In this document: positions 20,901 to 21,373 of the stretch, piece by piece
Layout of the letters: the number at the start of each line of letters is the position of its first letter
How positions within the stretch are numbered: the stretch's first letter is position 1
Virus record (IMG/VR): IMGVR_UViG_3300003324_000290
Span: 1-21,373 of that record
Strand: one strand, 5' to 3'
DNA length: 21,373 bases
DNA from: a virus
Notes under the pieces: generated by a model
The model's database searches: none
Told to the model about the DNA's origin: nothing
What the model saw: only the letters and a program-made list of their open reading frames with translations
Position numbers and translations under genes: made by a program

Positions 20901-21373
20901 TCGTTAATTGTGATTGTTCCGCTTCCAACTAGTTGTCCGCCGTCAGCATACAGGTTGTTAACGTTTAGGTCGTACCCGTTCATGTCGAGCACAGCGCTTC
21001 TTATCCAGGTATAGAACTCGCTTCCAGTTCCCTCTTGGTAGAGGTCACTTTGAAGAATGAACGAACCAGTTGTCGCATTTTGGTCGATTCGGATGTGGTT
21101 GTGCTGGAACGGTATTCCCTTGGTGTCAATCGTGTACTGGTTGTCGTCCTCTGCGATTGCCCACAGGCCAAGGTTCGTTAACGACATTGAGCTTGAGAAG
21201 ATGACATTTCCGTGAACTGTCATGTAGTAGTCTTCACCTTGAAGCGTGAAGGTTTGGTCTATAGCACTTGAGTCGAAGCTCTTAACGTCGATGGTGTCAC
21301 CAGTCGCGTCAACAGTTGAGCCGTCACTACTAAACGAGTTCGCGTCAAAGATAACGTTCTCTGTGTAGGTTGG
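17972..21373 (-). CDS. Giant HTTD-repeat fiber/adhesin-like structural protein, 5' end cut by window edge
   Basis: The frame is open from the last base of the window to a TAA at 17974-17972, giving at least 1133 residues. An in-frame ATG at 21223 exists but is probably internal: the 50 codons before it have no stop and continue the same domain. The first ~310 residues are a Gly/Asn/Thr-rich, beta-rich module that resembles the N-terminal module of the tail hub at 3961-8226 (PT..(D/E).V.(F/I)D.NS at the start, then a VHG motif, GNYLTISNN versus GDYLSIKDN, and TNVSG-W at the end). Next come 783 residues of 55 tandem HTTD units, then a 36-residue acidic, beta-like tail. I see no signal peptide, membrane segment or enzyme motif. 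It is probably a virion fiber or surface protein. Its place just upstream of the capsid gene suggests the head, but a tail or cell-surface role is possible. Function is inference; the repeat structure is seen directly. Confidence 0.85.
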   Translation of the reverse strand, partial: PTYTENVIFDANSFSSDGSTVDATGDTIDVKSFDSSAIDQTFTLQGEDYYMTVHGNVIFSSSMSLTNLGLWAIAEDDNQYTIDTKGIPFQHNHIRIDQNATTGSFILQSDLYQEGTGSEFYTWIRSAVLDMNGYDLNVNNLYADGGQLVGSGTITINDRFGQWDTGPVESGLDIVYNGSNLSGFGGWGYLDFGNNLTDVNSITIQSTSGLSGVEFYNSITAATWSFEPDTNITFDSASTYTGSTWNFNGTSGHVVTMNRWNVSGQFTFSDSSGTNTGNYLTISNNIATGGASWLRGTGFTGTNVSGWKQTLTISHTTDALKRKQATLTHTTDSNKRKAYTVSHSTDANKRRQYTQTHTTDALLRKRLTLSHTTDALKRKFFSLSHTTDSLKRKSNTVTHTTDSLKRKQFTVGHNTDANLRKVTTTSHTTDANKKKANNTVTHTTDSLKRTRNTLSHTTDAYLTPALVTYTITHTTDALKRKQSTLSHTTDSNKKKANNTVTHTTDANKKKSNLVLTHTTDALLRAIKTVSHTTDALKRTLNTLSHTTDSLLRKANTLSHTTDSNKRRVTLVSHTTDANKRKAYTVAHSTDANKKKANNIVSHTTDALKRTVNTLSHTTDALLRKRLTLTHTTDSFLRGSNVVTHTTDANKRRAYTVSHTTDSNKKRAYTVSHTTDSNKKKANNTVSHTTDALKRTRNTLSHTTDALKRTITAVVHTTDALLRRRLTLSHTTDSNKRKAQTVSHTTDSNKRRAYTVSHSTDANKKKADITVSHTTDALLRSANTLQHTTDSNLKKSFTVSHNTDALFYSATSRSHNTDANKRKATTVSHTTDANKKRAAITIFHTTDAFLRRRLTLTHTTDSNKRKATTVSHTTDSLKRARTVVSHTTDSNKRKVFTVNHLTDALKRAVNTLVHSTDSLLRKANTVSHSTDANKKKAGNTVFHTTDAYRRGANQVQHTTDANKRKAGLTVFHTTDALKKRRLTVSHLTDALKRKANQLSHTTDSLLRKVFSKLHLTDALKRKANTTSHTTDSALRTQNTVSHTTDATTTTRHTVQHSTDANKRKVSSVYHTTDTNKSAPNLVSHTTDAFINGAPLTSVHVTLETEDQSFVLESDTTQYVVLESMDQNVIIRVED
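17976..17996 (-). promoter_or_regulatory. Putative extended -10 promoter (TGTTATAAT-N5-TAG) before the 114-residue gene
   Basis: On the minus strand this reads TGTTATAAT, TAGAG, TAGAGGA. The TATAAT is at 17993-17988 and lies inside the last codons of the repeat-protein gene. The AGAGGA at its downstream end also serves as the Shine-Dalgarno site for the ATG at 17969. It has the TGn extension of an extended -10 promoter, and no clear -35 is visible. It is one of six similar sites in the window. Confidence 0.5.
18083..20431 (-). repeat. 55 tandem 14-15-residue HTTD protein repeats (42-45 nt period)
   Basis: I counted 55 units beginning H-(T/S/N/L)-T-D, spanning 783 residues. Forty-four units are 14 residues long, ten are 15 and one is 17. 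The general form is HTTD-(A/S)-(N/L)-(K/L)-(R/K)-K, then four or five variable residues, then T-(V/L)-(S/T). By hand count the array has 138 Lys+Arg, 56 Asp, no Glu and no Cys, so net charge is about +82 before counting His. Two unit types recur: N-type (ANKRK/ANKKK) and L-type (ALKRT/ALLRK). The 15-residue units are nearly all of the ANKKK kind. Codons for the invariant residues vary from unit to unit, so the repeat is much clearer in protein than in DNA. Confidence 0.97.

Noticed and set aside
17972-21223. Taking the ATG at 21223 as the start of the repeat protein
   Set aside because: The 50 upstream codons have no stop and continue the conserved module. The ATG falls in the middle of a region matching the hub module, and the upstream AAGG is too far from it to be convincing.
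1-21373. Stop-codon recoding (UGA or UAG read as an amino acid)
   Set aside because: All three stop codons end genes at tight junctions (for example TGA at 13508-13506, TAG at 13110-13108, TAA at 3407-3405). Genes have full length without read-through.

Overview
The window is a late structural and lysis segment of a long-tailed, siphovirus-like dsDNA phage or prophage. Every convincing gene lies on the minus strand, so transcription runs from high to low coordinates. The genes are packed with 0-10 nt gaps or short ATGA-type overlaps. The largest non-coding stretch is about 114 nt, and I see no tRNA, rRNA, integrase, insertion sequence or CRISPR array. TAA, TAG and TGA all serve as stops between abutting genes, so the ordinary bacterial code applies. 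Purine-rich Shine-Dalgarno sites (AGGAG/GAGG) and TATAAT boxes are common. The host cannot be read directly from the sequence. An amidase-type endolysin without a signal peptide, a holin-like gene next to it, and actinophage/Firmicute-like structural families suggest a host with a Gram-positive-type envelope. That group could include Actinobacteria or Patescibacteria/Saccharibacteria; this is inference.

Layout in order of transcription. (1) 21373-17972: a very large repeat protein, cut by the right edge of the window. It has an N-terminal beta-rich module and then 55 tandem 14-15-residue His-Thr-Thr-Asp units. (2) 17969-17218: three small genes, namely a BppU-N-like Ig domain, a basic protein, and a Cys-rich zinc-binding-like protein. 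(3) 17103-14998: a fusion of prohead protease, acidic linker/scaffold and HK97-type major capsid protein. (4) 14960-13108: head-tail adaptor with a Cys cluster, head closure protein, HK97 gp10-like neck protein and tail terminator. (5) 13104-9370: major tail protein, two tail-assembly chaperone genes and the tape measure protein. (6) 9377-2721: distal tail protein, a small Gp80-like fiber protein, a 1421-residue tail hub with inserted lectin-like domains, and two small fiber/baseplate proteins. (7) 2678-38: an XhlA-like membrane protein, two single-pass membrane proteins, an amidase endolysin and a holin. A further gene seems to begin just past the left edge. Portal and terminase are not in the window and are expected upstream, beyond the right edge.

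The genes would work together as follows. The protease processes the capsid and internal scaffold, the neck proteins join the DNA-filled head to a tail of roughly 130 nm (inferred from an 883-residue tape measure), and the hub and fibers contact the cell. The holin/amidase set then releases progeny. Two things stand out. One is the strongly basic 55-unit HTTD repeat protein encoded on the head side of the cluster. The other is a recurrent short motif, TATAAT-N5-TAG, usually preceded by TGT, found six times just upstream of genes in the head and lysis regions and absent from the ~11 kb of neck-to-hub genes. It looks like a phage late-promoter family fused to the ribosome-binding region.
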